Shown here: positions 48,444 through 59,952 of the stretch, piece after piece
Position numbering within the stretch: position 1 is the stretch's first letter
Layout of the letters: every line of letters starts with the position of its first letter
Source of the DNA: Coriaria nepalensis
Lineage: Eukaryota > Streptophyta > Magnoliopsida > Cucurbitales > Coriariaceae
Length of the DNA: 64,000 nt
NCBI GenBank assembly: GCA_027186245.1
Contig: CP114496.1
Location: forward strand, 7,280,001-7,344,000
Reading direction: 5' to 3'
Notes under the pieces: generated by a model
The model's input: the letters and a program-made list of their open reading frames with translations, nothing else
Databases searched by the model: none
What the model was told of the DNA's origin: nothing
Position numbers and translations under genes: made by a program

Positions 48444-49830
48444 TCTATATACTTATATTTCTTTTTCTCAAGCTTATCATTGTTGATAGGAAATACAGTT
48501 TTTTTCCTTCAAAACATCAATTTTATAACCAAACCACTAATTTAACACAATTTTGTTATAAAACCCCTAATTTAACATAATTTTTAAATAAATTATATTT
48601 ATAATATATCAATTTATTTTAATTATATATAATATTAATATTATAAAACTTATATAAATAATTAAGATAAATTAATCTAACATATTAAAAAATTTCTTAT
48701 AATTCGAAACACTTAAATTTACACCTTAATAGTTATTTATATTTCCTTTTCTCTCTTCGGTTTAGAGATCTCCGTCCAGTTATCTAATTATTGTCTAACT
48801 AATCTCTTACTCAGCACTATAGGCTACTGCAGACACCACAAATTTCTAATCATATAAATGCAAATACACTACCGAATTAAAGATTTCGAGATAAATTTCA
48901 CTTGATGGCTCGAGCTTTGCCGGCTCGAGCAAGGTCTTCTCTGTTCATGATAAAAGTATTCACAAATTGCCAAAGATCTAAGAATGTAGATACTATTAAA
49001 CTGGTGGAAATGTTGAACTTTTAATAATTAGTAATTACTACTACCCAATGGTGAGGAACCATGCCAAGACCTTGGGGGTGGTGGCCTTGATCAACTTTGC
49101 ATTAAAGATGGATCTGATTGATTAGTTGTGAGTAATAAGCAATTCTTGTCCTACAAAAAAATCTATCTTTTATTACTTTTTTTTTTTTTTTACTTTATTA
49201 TAAATGATCAAATATTGTACTTACACTTGTATTAGACCATTAATTGCATCAAGGACTTTTTATTTTATTTATTATTTATTTTTATTATCTGTTTGGGAAC
49301 ATAGGACTATGGTGGGTCCTAAAAGACGGACATGGTGGTTTCTGATTTTGACAGCCTCCAAACCAATGTTTCATTTCTACTTTTCTTATGTGGAGAAACA
49401 CACTGGCCCTCATTACATGACCTTTAGAGTCTTATAAACAACTACATCTATTGATCTATTGATCTATTCATATATATGTACTAGTAATTTCCTTTACCTA
49501 CGAGTTTAGGTGAAAAGACAAAACTTTACCACAAAGCTCCCACTACTATGAAAAGCAAATCATCTTTTGCTGGAAGAGCCCAAAGAAAAGAAAAGAAAAA
49601 AAAGGTATCTGTCATTACAATTTGACAGTGGGTTTTTAAGTAAACTAAACAGATAAGTTTAGTGTGAAAGCTTTGTAGTGTGAAGAGTGTAATTCATTCT
49701 CAAGTTATGTATGAAGATGATGATGATAGTTTTCTGAAGAGCAAAATAAGATAGAAGAGATAACAATACTAGCAATTGATCATTACTTCAACGTATATAA
49801 ACATGACGGTTTTGAAAAGTCGAACCGAAA

Positions 49831-50822
49831 TTATTCGACTATTAACAAATTATTTTCCATCAATCCTTCTCCAACAGTAGGAAACTCAGGTGATAGATGC
49901 CATTCTCCATCCACCAAGAATTTGATTTCATACCTTCATATCATTGAAAAGAGTAACAATAAATAAATTAAAATAATTGGTGGGATGAAAACTGAACGCA
50001 TGAGCGGGGGGGTGTTATATAATACCTTCCGGGTCTAAGCATGAGTTTTGTCGAGAATTTTGTGAAAGAAGCTGTATATTCTGGAGATAGATGCTCTCCT
50101 TGGCTCCAACCATCAAATGTTCCCATCACTTGTACGCACTGGTCCCACAAATAAGACAAACCACCTAGTTTTTATTTCATATTCTCAAGTGTTGAATATT
50201 ACCTGTATTCAGCTAAAGTTCATGCTTACCTCGGCCATTCCGTACCAGAATAAAGGAACCTCTTTGGATTGTGCAGCTTCCACATCCTTTATCTGATCCT
50301 TTACCTTATCATGGACAGCTTCAAAAACAAAGACAAGAACAGAACGTAAACGGTATTAGTACAAGCATTGATTAGCAGCATTTTATTATTTCAGACCAGA
50401 AGGCACTCCTATCTATGACAATATTATTCCTTAGTTGAAAGTTCTAGGCTTGATTAAATATGAGAAATCTAAGCAATTGTGATACCATTGTAATTCATAC
50501 CTTTTAACCTTGAGAGCAGGTGAGATTGAATGTATTTCCCATTGATCTTTCTTTGACTAGCTGGGTTGCCGGATTTAGCAATTTCTTCTGCCAGTGAGAC
50601 CAACGCCTTCCCGTGAACACAGAATGGAAGTGTTCAAACAGATTAATATAAATCAATAGAAATTAAATAAGTAATAGTATAAGAGTAAGAAATTTTTCTG
50701 GGATTAGAGATATGATGATCTGGATGATGGAGCCCAAGACCAAAAGCATTATTGTTGTTGAATAGAGGAATAACCTCCTAATCGATCAAGGATTCCATGC
50801 AGATCAAATAATCATAAATCAA

Positions 50823-50861
<39 letters not shown>

Positions 50862-52049
50862 CAGAAGAGCTCATACTGAGAACACAAAAACCTTAATGAG
50901 AAAAAAATTGAAGCAACTGTCACCTGAATTTCATGTTCCATTACTGCAAGTTCACTTTTGAAGTTAACCAAAGCATCCTCCTTTGTGTGTAACTATAAAA
51001 GATACAACATATTTTTAGGATATTAATGATGACATGATGACTCCAGAAGATGAGTTTTGTTTTCGAAAAGATAGGAATAAGATGTCCATGTTTCATGTTA
51101 TGTTATCGACTTAATTATTCAATATTTAACTGCTTGAAATCAAGACTTACATACTTTAAGTACCCTCTTGTTAATAATGTAGTGTGACTAGGCTATTTGA
51201 ATTACATACAACTAACAACACTTGTGACGTATACAAAATGTAGTATTAGTTTTGCACAGACCTGTCTTTTGAGGAAACGGTTCTGCTGATTTGCTTCACT
51301 GAGTTTTCTTAAGAGCTTTTCTCTTTCTGCATCTGCAATCAATGACTTCAACTGATTACAAGATAATGTTTTCTGTCAGAGCTTTGGATTTCATAAGAGA
51401 ATTAACTAAAACACTGAGGAGATTAACTGTTTTCAAAGAAATGCGAATAATAACAGCCCATGATTGGATTTCAAGGAGATTGACCTAGTTGGTTGTTTCT
51501 CTGGACTAGAAGATAAGGGATTAATAAAATCCCTGTTTTTGTGCATGTCCCATCACTCGTTCTAGTCTTCTACTTTTCATTTTCATTCTTCATTATTTAT
51601 AAGACATAAAGATACCAATAACTTTCACAACTATCGAGTAAAGAATATGATAAAGATCATATCTCCTATATGTCTGCAATCCAAAATTATAGGGTATACC
51701 TCTCATTTACCTCATCACGGCTCAGTGGTTTAGAAAGAAGCTCTTCCTGTGAATCCTCAAATGCAAAATCATCATCAGCAGAAAAACTTTCAGACTGCAT
51801 TGAAGATGCTTCCAAACTAACCGGCATGGAATACATTCTCCAGAAGAAATGGCTTGCAGGATGTTTCGGGACAGAAGCACGATGAGAAAGACTCATCCTT
51901 TTACATCTCATCCTCCAATTTCTCACAACTATATTGCACGGAAGTTTGTCCAAAGAGTCCAACTCAAAAGGGATTCCATACTTCCGGATCCATAAAGCTT
52001 TCTTGTCAAGACAACACCTATCACGATTCGTAAGATTATAAGGATCCAT
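49831..52049 (-). CDS. PTST1: PTST1, CBM48 protein targeting to starch
   Basis: Seven exons join in phase: 52049-51711, 51351-51262, 50992-50924, 50606-50501, 50318-50230, 50138-50026 and 49933-49831; 302 residues. An N-terminal region of about 110 residues presumably holds the plastid transit peptide. Next comes a coiled-coil stretch (ADAEREKLLRKLSEANQQ, MEHEIQALVSLAEEIA), then a CBM48 starch-binding domain at about 215-302 with QVMGTFDGWSQGEHLSPEY and KFLVDGEWHLSPEFP. This is the layout of PTST1, which binds granule-bound starch synthase through the coiled coil and brings it to starch granules for amylose synthesis in plastids. An upstream exon near 52280-52310 carries a short out-of-frame ATG and splices into the leader. 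The start at 52049 is the first ATG in the coding frame of exon 1. No lesion seen. Confidence 0.9.
50826..50859. repeat. (GA)n microsatellite in a PTST1 intron
   Basis: About seventeen AG units inside the intron between PTST1 exons 3 and 4. Confidence 0.85.
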
Positions 52050-52940
52050 TCCCTATTACATAACATTATATCTTCCTAGTCACATAGCAATAAAAAGCAA
52101 TGTTTCGAAATCCTCATGGTAGAGACAAAGAAAATCTTGGCTTGAAGAATAAAAAAATGAAGCAACGTTTTCACAAAGAAATAAAGAAATAAATAATAAC
52201 AATAGAAACATTTTTTGGATCATTAGGAGCAATATATTTATTCCAAGCGAACGGAGAGATGAACTAGAAGATTCTTACCTTGGAGTACATAACTCCATGT
52301 TGAAGAGTTTCCTCCTATCAAAAGAAACAAGAAAAAAAAAGAAAAGCTCAGGCAATACCTCCAACAAACAAGGCAGCTGCAATATTACCAGACTACAAGA
52401 ACACCGGCCTTCAAAGATAGTAACTTTGTTAATTAAAATGAATAAAGGTAATTGAATACGCAGATTTGTGCGTCAGGATTTTTTCTATAAAAATCTCATA
52501 TATACACCAATGTAACCACATTCTGCCTATTATTACAGAATCATATGCAAATTGAGTGTGCATTAAACCGATACATTGCGCCGTATCCCAACTAAAAGAA
52601 AATCCAGAATTTCATATCATAGCAACACAGATATCCCTAAAAAAGAGAAAGAATCAGGGAAGAAAACTAGCCCCAATTTTGCCAATAATGGTGGAAAAAA
52701 GGCACTAAATTTCAACGCTAACGGAGAGAATCGATCTTTCCTCGAATTAGCATGGCAAGAGAAGAGAGAAATCTGGACAACTTACAGGAAATCGCCTGTA
52801 CGATCACGATCTGATCCAACTGAGTTTCGATCTTTTTTGCTGGAAATCGCTGCGAGTCCAATAAACCTTCGTCGCTGGTATGGACAGCAGTAAGAGCATT
52901 CTACTTGTGTGGACTGTGGATACTGGAAGAAAAGCTATGT

Positions 52941-52969
52941 CACGTGTACGGAGTCTGACCTGCCACGTG
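52941..52969. promoter_or_regulatory. Pair of G-boxes (CACGTG)
   Basis: CACGTG at 52941-52946 and 52964-52969, 23 bases apart, between divergent genes. The second, in GCCACGTGG, is a strong bZIP/bHLH-type site. This fits light or abscisic acid responsiveness, which is inference. Confidence 0.5.
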
Positions 52970-53216
52970 GAGCTCCATCGCGTCGAGTTTAACGCACTCA
53001 ATCAATACTAAAAAAAAATTCATGTCTATGTCACAGACACATACATACATATATACACATATATATAATTATTTTGGAATTTGATTTGGTCCAAGTAATT
53101 CGCTTAAATAATTATAAAGCTGACTTTGATATTTTCAAAATTAACTAATAATTTGATTATTTCTTCTCTTTAATTTGTGTATAAGAATCATATCAAGAGG
53201 GGTCAATCTTGCTGGG

Positions 53217-53241
53217 TCTTCTTCTTCTTCTTCTTCTTCTT
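53217..53241. repeat. (CTT)n microsatellite in the CAR leader
   Basis: About eight CTT units immediately before the start codon region of the C2-domain gene. Confidence 0.8.
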
Positions 53242-53252
53242 GATCTTCTATA

Positions 53253-54266
53253 ATGGAGCATATGCTGGGTCTGCTTCGAGTTCACGTACATAGAGGGGTC
53301 AATCTTGCTATAAGGGATGTTAGAAGCAGTGACCCTTATGTCGTTATCAAATTGGGCAAGCAGGTTTACTTTTCTTTTATCATGTTCTTAAGAAAAAAAA
53401 AAAGAAAAAAAAAAGGGTTCTTGCTTTGTGTTCAACTTCTTGGTCTGTAGTACGTTGACTGATCTATTTTCGGGTCAAATCTGATGTTTTTCTTCTTCGA
53501 TTTTGTTGTATATTGATGATGCAGAAATTGAAGACTCGTGTAGTGAATAAGAACATCAATCCGGAGTGGAATGAAGATCTAACTCTGTCGGTCACGGAAC
53601 CAAATCATACTGTCCAGCTTGTAAGTACCCACAATGTTTTATGTCACCTATATTGTTCTTATTAGATCATACCGATAAACTATGAACTAAAAATTAATTC
53701 TGATCAGCGTTTTAGTTGCTTTGTCGGAATCGATTGATATTCCAGACTTGTTACAATCTATCGATTTTCCGAGATCGTTTCCAACAAAGTATTCTGATGT
53801 AACATGTTAACATTGGTTGATTTGTGATCTGAGCCTTACTTTCTCGAGTGAGTTGAGTGTAAGGGAGGTTTCATCAATTGGTGTTTTCTGGCCCTAACTT
53901 CGATTTCCTTGAGAACAAATTACTCCATTTTCTCTTATGTTTTTCTTATTTTCGATCTACTTGTGGTCCCAGTTTGTGTTCGATAAAGACGTTTTCTCAA
54001 TGGACGACAAAATGGGGGATGCTGAGTTTGAAATCGGTTCTTTTCTCGAAGCTGTAAAGATGAAATTAACTGGACTCCCAAGTGGGACCATAATAACAAG
54101 AATACAACCAAGTAGGCAGAATTGTTTGTCTGAAGAGAGTTGCATTGTCTGGGAAGATGGCAAAGTTGTCCAGAAGTTGTTTCTTAGACTGAAAAATGTG
54201 GAATGTGGGGAAGTCGAAATCCGGTTAGAGTGGATCGATGTTCCTGGCTCCAGGGGCTTGCAGTAA
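53253..54266 (+). CDS. C2-domain ABA-related (CAR) protein
   Basis: Three exons, 53253-53363, 53525-53620 and 53973-54266, join in phase to 166 residues, the usual CAR size. A single C2 domain starts at once (LLRVHVHRGVNLAIRD, SSDPYVVIKLGKQ) with acidic calcium-loop residues in SDPYV and in FDKDVFSMDDKMGDAEF. The CAR-specific insertion carries LPSGTII, and the end reads ECGEVEIRLEWID. CAR proteins bind acidic membranes in a calcium-dependent way and bring PYR/PYL abscisic acid receptors to the plasma membrane. Which CAR member this is cannot be told. No lesion. An 18-base stretch of exon 1 recurs in the leader. Confidence 0.92.
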
Positions 54267-55150
54267 TTCAATTCTTAGAAATGCTCCCCCTCCTATAATC
54301 CCTATATGTTGCATTTTGATGTATATACAAACTCCTTTTTTGATGTAAGACATACAATAATGCTTTTCATTCTTTTGTTGGTTTCCTTTGGTCCATGGTT
54401 GTTGCTTGTTTCCGGTTTTAGGGTGGTCGATCTATCGATATTTACTCGACTTTATGTCATGGTTCTTGTACTGAGTTAAGGATGCTTTTGAACGTGCTTA
54501 TTATATAGACTGATCGATTAACTACGGCATTGGTTTGGAAGCTACATATTGCTATCATTACAAACAACTATCCAAGATAAATGTTGCTCAACTTTCTCTA
54601 ATCACGGTTCTAAGTTACATCTACGGATTTTTGTATCTCTAGCTCCAATCATTATTCATTTGTTTCTTCTTCATGATTGAAGTACAATGTAGTTAATTAG
54701 TCATTCATTTGATATGGAGTAGAAGGAAAAGATTGTGACATTAAGTCGTATTAAGAAATGGCTTTTCGAGAGAGCAATCGAGTAAGAAACAAACTCTATT
54801 ACACCCTGAATTTTCGATCAATTTATTATTATTTACACGTTATTCCTCACCTATAAGAAGAAGTTACATATGTCAATCTATTTGCATTAAGAATGACAAG
54901 TACATCTATTATTCTAGTTATGTTTCACTAAAGCTTATCTGCAATGACTCCATACCTAGGAATTATGATTTATATTTCTATTGGCAGTGGTGAGATAGAA
55001 AAGCAAATAAGGCGAACGGCGACGTTCCAATCGAGCAATCGGAGTAGAGATCGTCTAGTAAAAGATGGATATGGCTTTATGATCATTCTTTACATCAATT
55101 GGACTAACAATATGAGAGGTTGAGAGTTGAAATATAACAATAATAATACA
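54267..55150. other. Spacer downstream of the CAR gene
   Basis: This includes the CAR 3' untranslated region. A weak match to the sequence just downstream of RNase-like gene C occurs at about 54980-55060. No gene otherwise. Confidence 0.45.
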
Positions 55151-55213
55151 CTTACACTGTCTTTCCACTGGCCTAATGCCTATTGTAATTAAGGTACAAT
55201 CAAATGTTGAGTA
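55151..55213 (+). pseudogene. RNase T2-like exon 1 remnant (copy E)
   Basis: The stretch cactggcctaatgcc followed by tattgtaattaagg reads HWPNAYCN then a stop and GTIKC, closely matching the HWPNAFCNQG start of gene C and the DTIRC of gene A. Only about 60 bases and two in-frame stops remain. It shows that the RNase-like family once extended at least this far toward gene D. Confidence 0.6.
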
Positions 55214-55429
55214 GAATTTAGAGTACACAACTCTAAACTTATTAATATTTGATCTATATAAGTAAATAAATTACTTGTATTATACCCGCAACAAAAGATA
55301 TTATAACAATTTTTAAAAACCGAGAAATCAATACTTAATAGAAAGCTCACATCTCACGTTTAAGATATCACAATTAAACTAAGACTACGAATACTTTTTT
55401 TTTTTTTTTGGATACCTATCCCAAATGCA

Positions 55430-56570
55430 AGGAGAGAAATCTATAGTCCTCATCATACCAATATACACCATACAAATATTAAATTGAGAAATAATAGTAA
55501 TCATACATTATTACCATATTCTACATTCTTCTCCAAAAAATCTTATTTCTACATCCTTCTATACTTTTCTCTTAAAATATATTCCTTCTATATTTGTTGA
55601 GAACCTTTCATTGTCTTGGGTTAAGGTAAAATGGATTTGGCTTTTATTTTTATTGTGCTGAAAATGAAGTTGGCTTTGTAATTGGTTGGGTTTGATCTTC
55701 AACACTCCCCCTCAACACTAGCTCTCATTCTTTGTTGAGCTGATGGTGAAACATTTTGAACTTGCTGGTGCTCAAGCCTTTTGTGAACAAGACTGCAACT
55801 TGATCATCTGTCTTGATTTGCCTTATCTCAATTTCTTCCTTTTCTCAGATAAAATGATAGTGTACTTCAACATGCTTAGTTCTTGCATGAAAGACTAGCT
55901 TTTCCATCAAATAAATTGCCGACTGGTTGTCACAGTACAACTAAACTACATAATCTACTAGTTGATGTAAATTATTTATCAGCTGTATCAACCATGTACT
56001 TTCTTGAGCTGCCATTGCTAGTGCTCGATACTCATTTTTGGTGGTTGACAATGATACCATCGGCTGTCTTTTACTATACCAAGAAATTGTTCTGGAACCA
56101 AGCTTAAACACATACCCAGTTATTGATCTCTTGGTGTCATGATCTTCTATATAGTCAACATCACAATAAACAACTAATTTGCAGTCTTCACCTTTCCTGT
56201 ACAAAAAATCATAATCAACTGTATTTTTTACGTATCTCAAAATTTGTCGAACTGCTTCTAAATGAAGTTTCTTTGGATATTGCATATACTAACTTATTAC
56301 ACAAATTGCATAAGAAATATCAGGTCGAGTCAAGGTTAAATAGATTAGACTACCTATCAATTATCGATACATCGACGCATCTTCCAAATCTTTTCCTTTA
56401 TGTGCACACATTTTCGCATTTGGCTCCATTGATGTTGAAATCGGCTTGCATTCAAGCATTCCAAACCATTTCAACAAATCCTTAAAATATTTTTGCCGAC
56501 AAAGAAATATTCCTCTTGTGTGCGATCAACCTCTAGACCAAGTTTTATGAATGATTAAACCTCATGAAGC
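55430..56570 (-). mobile_element. Copia remnant: RT end, RNase H, polypurine tract and partial LTR
   Basis: On the minus strand, [14 protein letters not shown] and [21 protein letters not shown] codons followed by [12 protein letters not shown] show the end of Copia reverse transcriptase and RNase H. GAGGGGGAG at 55713-55705 is the polypurine tract, followed by the LTR start TGTTGAAGATC at 55704. The rest of the element is missing and the frames are broken. Confidence 0.8.
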
Positions 56571-56983
56571 TTCATCTATATAAGCTTCATTTACAAGTGC
56601 AAATTGAATATTTTCTAAAAGTAATACCTTTTAGAAAGTTTGGGGATTAAAATATAATACTCCTAAAGTAAAGGGGGGAAAAATCATTTTCAACCAAGAA
56701 ATTTACAATGATAAAACTGGAAAACCAGATAAAATATAAGGGTAAAATAGTACTTTTGCAATCTATTTGGCCATATCCGCAAGAAGATCTAGATACTGAA
56801 AAACTCCATTAACTTTTCCACTTATTCTTCTTTCCAAGATTTTCCCCAATCGAAGAAGGAAACAGATGACTATGAGGTGAAACGCACTTCCCTTGATTTT
56901 GAGATCTAATCAGATTACAGTACAAAAGTGTAGCCCTGGTCTAAACGACGTCGCATAGGGCGGAGACCTTGGAGCCAGATAAA

Positions 56984-59197
56984 ATGGCCGCTAGCGCTGG
57001 TAGTTGGGACGACCTCGATTTCGCTAAGATAGATCATGTTTTGCGTCCAGCTTCAGATGCGAAATTGGAATCCAAGCCTGAATCGGATAAATTAATGGTG
57101 GATCGTCCCCCCTATGGCGAGGGCTTCAATCTTCAGAAGAACGCGATCGATTTAGGATCATTCGTCGGGGATCTGAACGTTGAAGAGGATTCTGGCAGTG
57201 ACGATGTATCGTTGGATGGATTACAGCAAGAACTGGAAGAATGTAAGGACGATGATGTAGTCGCGAACATACTTTCCAAGGGCGAAATGCTTAGGGAGTA
57301 TACGAAGGGAGTGGAGAACAATTTGCGGCAAGTTGAACTGGATTCGATTCAGGATTACATCAACGAGAGTGATAACCTAGTCTCTCTTCACGATCAGATT
57401 CGTGATTGCGATAGCATTTTGTTGCAGATGGAAACTCTTCTGAGCGGATTCCAGGCGGAGATCGGATCCATTAGTTCAGACATAAAAATTCTTCAGGAGA
57501 AATCTACAGATATGGGGCTGAAGCTGAAGAATCGCAAGGTTGCAGAATCGAAACTGGCAAAGTTTGTAGAAGACATAATCGTTCCTCCAAGGATGGTAGA
57601 TATAATCGTTGATGGAGAAGTCAATGATGAATACATGAAGACACTTGAAATTTTGAGCAAGAAGCTCAAGTTTGTTGATGTCGATCCGATGGTTAAAGCT
57701 TCCAAAGCACTTAAAGATGTTCAACCTGAACTCGAGAAGCTTAGACAGAAGGCAGTTACTAAGGTATATGATTTCTTTGTCCAGAAGCTTTATGCTTTGA
57801 GAAAGCCTAAGACTAATATCCAGATTCTTCAACAAAGCGTGCTGTTAAAATACAAGTACATTATCTCATTTCTTAAAGAACATAGTAAAGAGGTATACAT
57901 CGAGGTCCGTTCAGCTTATATAGATACAATGAATAAGGTTCTAAGTGCCCATTTCCGCGCTTACATCCAAGCTCTGGAGAAACTACAATTGGATATAGCA
58001 ACATTGAATGATTTGATTGGTGTAGAAGCAAGAGCTTCTGGTTTATTCTCCAGGGGAAGGGAACCATTAAAAAACCGATCTGCTGTTTTCGCCTTAGGGG
58101 AGAGGATAAAGATTTTGAAGGAAATTGACGAACCTGCATTGATTCCTCATATAGCAGAAGCCAGTGCGATTAAGTATCCTTATGAAGTTCTTTTCAGGAG
58201 CTTACACAAGCTGCTTATGGATACTGCTACTTCAGAGTATAATTTCTGTGATGATTTCTTTAGTGAAGAATCCATATTTTTCGAAATCTTTGCCGGCCCA
58301 TTTGCTGTTATTGATGAACATTTCAATTTGGTACTTCCAAATTGTTATGATGCTATTGGGTTAATGTTTATGATCCGCATCATTCATCAGCACCAGCTTA
58401 TCATGTCGAGGCGAAGAATCCCCTGCTTGGATTCATATTTAGATAAGGTAAATATTGCACTCTGGCCTCGTTTTAAGATGGTATTTGACATGCATTTGAA
58501 CAGCCTGAGAAATGCAAATGTGAAAACATTATGGGAAGATGATGTTCATCCTCACTATGTTATGAGGAGATATGCTGAATTCACTGCTTCACTTATCCAT
58601 TTAAATGTGTATGGAGATGGGCAGCTTGATCTGAATCTAGAGAGGTTAAGAATGGCAGTTGATGATTTACTCATCAAGCTTGCTAAAAATTTTTCAAAAG
58701 CAAAACTACAAACTGTCTTTCTTATAAACAACTATGACATGACAATCTCCATATTAAAGGAAGCTAGCCCAGAAGGTGGGAAAATTCAAATGCATTTTGA
58801 GGAACTGCAGAAAAGCAACACTGCCCTGTTTGTGGAAGAACTCTTAGCAGAGCATTTTAGTAATTTGATCAAGTTTGTGAAAACCCGTGCCTCAGAAGAT
58901 CCAAATTCTAATCCCGAAAAGCCGATTTCTGTGAGTGAAGTGGAACTGCTTGTGAAGGATTTTGCTAATAGATGGAAAGCTGCAATTGAACTGATGCATA
59001 AAGATGTCATTACTTCTTTTAGCAATTTCTTGTGTGGGATGGATATCTTAAGGGCTGCCTTGACTCAATTGTTGCTGTATTATACTCGGCTTTCGGATTG
59101 TATAAAGAATATTGCTGGTGGGTCCGTGCTAAATAAGGATCTTGTGTCCGTTTCTTCCATAATGTATGAGATTAGGAAATACTCAAGGACTTTCTAA
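56984..59197 (+). CDS. VPS52: VPS52, GARP tethering complex subunit, intronless
   Basis: One uninterrupted frame of 737 residues from ATG at 56984 (MAASAGSWDDLDFAKIDHVL). After an acidic start, the VPS52 core follows with coiled-coil segments (YINESDNLVSLHDQIRDCDS, LLQMETLLSGFQAEIGSISS) and the conserved end LLYYTRLSDCIKNIAGG through IMYEIRKYSRTF. VPS52 is a subunit of the GARP/EARP tether that captures endosome-derived vesicles at the trans-Golgi; in Arabidopsis it is needed for pollen tube growth (POK). It is full length with no lesion. As far as I recall, plant VPS52 genes have many introns, so an intronless copy suggests a retrogene or an unusual gene form. No A tract or target duplication proves it. 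Expression cannot be judged. Confidence 0.92.
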   Translation: MAASAGSWDDLDFAKIDHVLRPASDAKLESKPESDKLMVDRPPYGEGFNLQKNAIDLGSFVGDLNVEEDSGSDDVSLDGLQQELEECKDDDVVANILSKGEMLREYTKGVENNLRQVELDSIQDYINESDNLVSLHDQIRDCDSILLQMETLLSGFQAEIGSISSDIKILQEKSTDMGLKLKNRKVAESKLAKFVEDIIVPPRMVDIIVDGEVNDEYMKTLEILSKKLKFVDVDPMVKASKALKDVQPELEKLRQKAVTKVYDFFVQKLYALRKPKTNIQILQQSVLLKYKYIISFLKEHSKEVYIEVRSAYIDTMNKVLSAHFRAYIQALEKLQLDIATLNDLIGVEARASGLFSRGREPLKNRSAVFALGERIKILKEIDEPALIPHIAEASAIKYPYEVLFRSLHKLLMDTATSEYNFCDDFFSEESIFFEIFAGPFAVIDEHFNLVLPNCYDAIGLMFMIRIIHQHQLIMSRRRIPCLDSYLDKVNIALWPRFKMVFDMHLNSLRNANVKTLWEDDVHPHYVMRRYAEFTASLIHLNVYGDGQLDLNLERLRMAVDDLLIKLAKNFSKAKLQTVFLINNYDMTISILKEASPEGGKIQMHFEELQKSNTALFVEELLAEHFSNLIKFVKTRASEDPNSNPEKPISVSEVELLVKDFANRWKAAIELMHKDVITSFSNFLCGMDILRAALTQLLLYYTRLSDCIKNIAGGSVLNKDLVSVSSIMYEIRKYSRTF

Positions 59198-59952
59198 GGT
59201 GATCTTAAGCCAAGATTGGGTTGAATACATCAATGGAAGCTCTATGGTTTTTGATCATTTGATTCTTGCCGTTAATGAGTAGATGTTCTTGCTTTTCAGT
59301 ACAAATATGACAAGGTTAGTCATATTCAAGTAATTTGAGTTGTGTAACATTCTTTTTCTGTTTTTTTGGATCAGTATATAACAAGAATGAGTTTGAAAAA
59401 AGATTTTCTACAGGATATGGATTCTGGACTAGTGTTTCTGAACTGAGTCGATTCCGATTTCGTCATGAAAATGGAAAAATGGTATAAATAAAAAATGGTG
59501 AAACTGCAAATCGATTTTGCTGAATGAGACCTGCTTCATCAATTCAAGAAAAAGAGAAATTACTTTCATAAGCAGAAAAGGTGTTATTTTATATTATTTT
59601 AAAAAAAAATAAGCAATAAGCAGGTTTGACTGCTTAAGGACCCTCAAACAGGCTCTAGCCCTAGGTTTGAGTGCTTATAAGTACCCTCCAACAGGCTCTA
59701 GCCCTAATAACGTGACTTTCGGATTCAAACGGGCTCTAATAACGTGACTTCGGATTAAACGAGGTCGAATGATCCAAGCTACTTGTAAGTGTTTAAAAAA
59801 AAAAGGTGTTACTTTCGTTCAACAATTTTTATCCACTGAATAGGAGTATATGATCAACAATCTCATCCTTTCATTCCTTCACTGTGACACCACACTACGA
59901 ATCAAATCAAACTAACATTCTTTATATATAATGAATGGAAGGAAATAAGAAG
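59198..59952. other. Spacer with VPS52 3' end and short tandem repeats
   Basis: Contains the VPS52 3' flank and the repeats at 59623-59760. No gene recognised. Confidence 0.5.
59623..59760. repeat. Two adjoining short tandem duplications
   Basis: A roughly 42-base unit (GGTTTGA to CAGGCTCTAGCCCTA) occurs twice at 59623-59705, then a roughly 32-base unit (ATAACGTGACTT to GGGCTCTA) occurs about twice at 59706-59760. Both share the CAAACAGGCTCTA-type word, so they may descend from one unit. Confidence 0.7.

Larger units (their letters stand above)
46232..49830. other. Intergenic region downstream of the DELLA gene
   Basis: This holds the DELLA 3' untranslated region, a (TA)n tract (46443-46462), a short AGAAAGTA-type repeat near 47060-47090 and a long (TTTTC)n tract (48368-48443). 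Otherwise it is AT-rich DNA in which I see no gene. Confidence 0.5.
52050..53252. promoter_or_regulatory. Divergent leader/promoter region between PTST1 and the CAR gene
   Basis: The interval contains the PTST1 leader with at least one intron (donor CCAAG|GTAAG near 52280) and the promoters of both genes. No other coding region is supported. Two CACGTG boxes are listed separately. Confidence 0.55.

Noticed and set aside
53957..54271. Minus-strand frame over the CAR gene
   Set aside because: Antisense shadow of exon 3 of the C2-domain gene.
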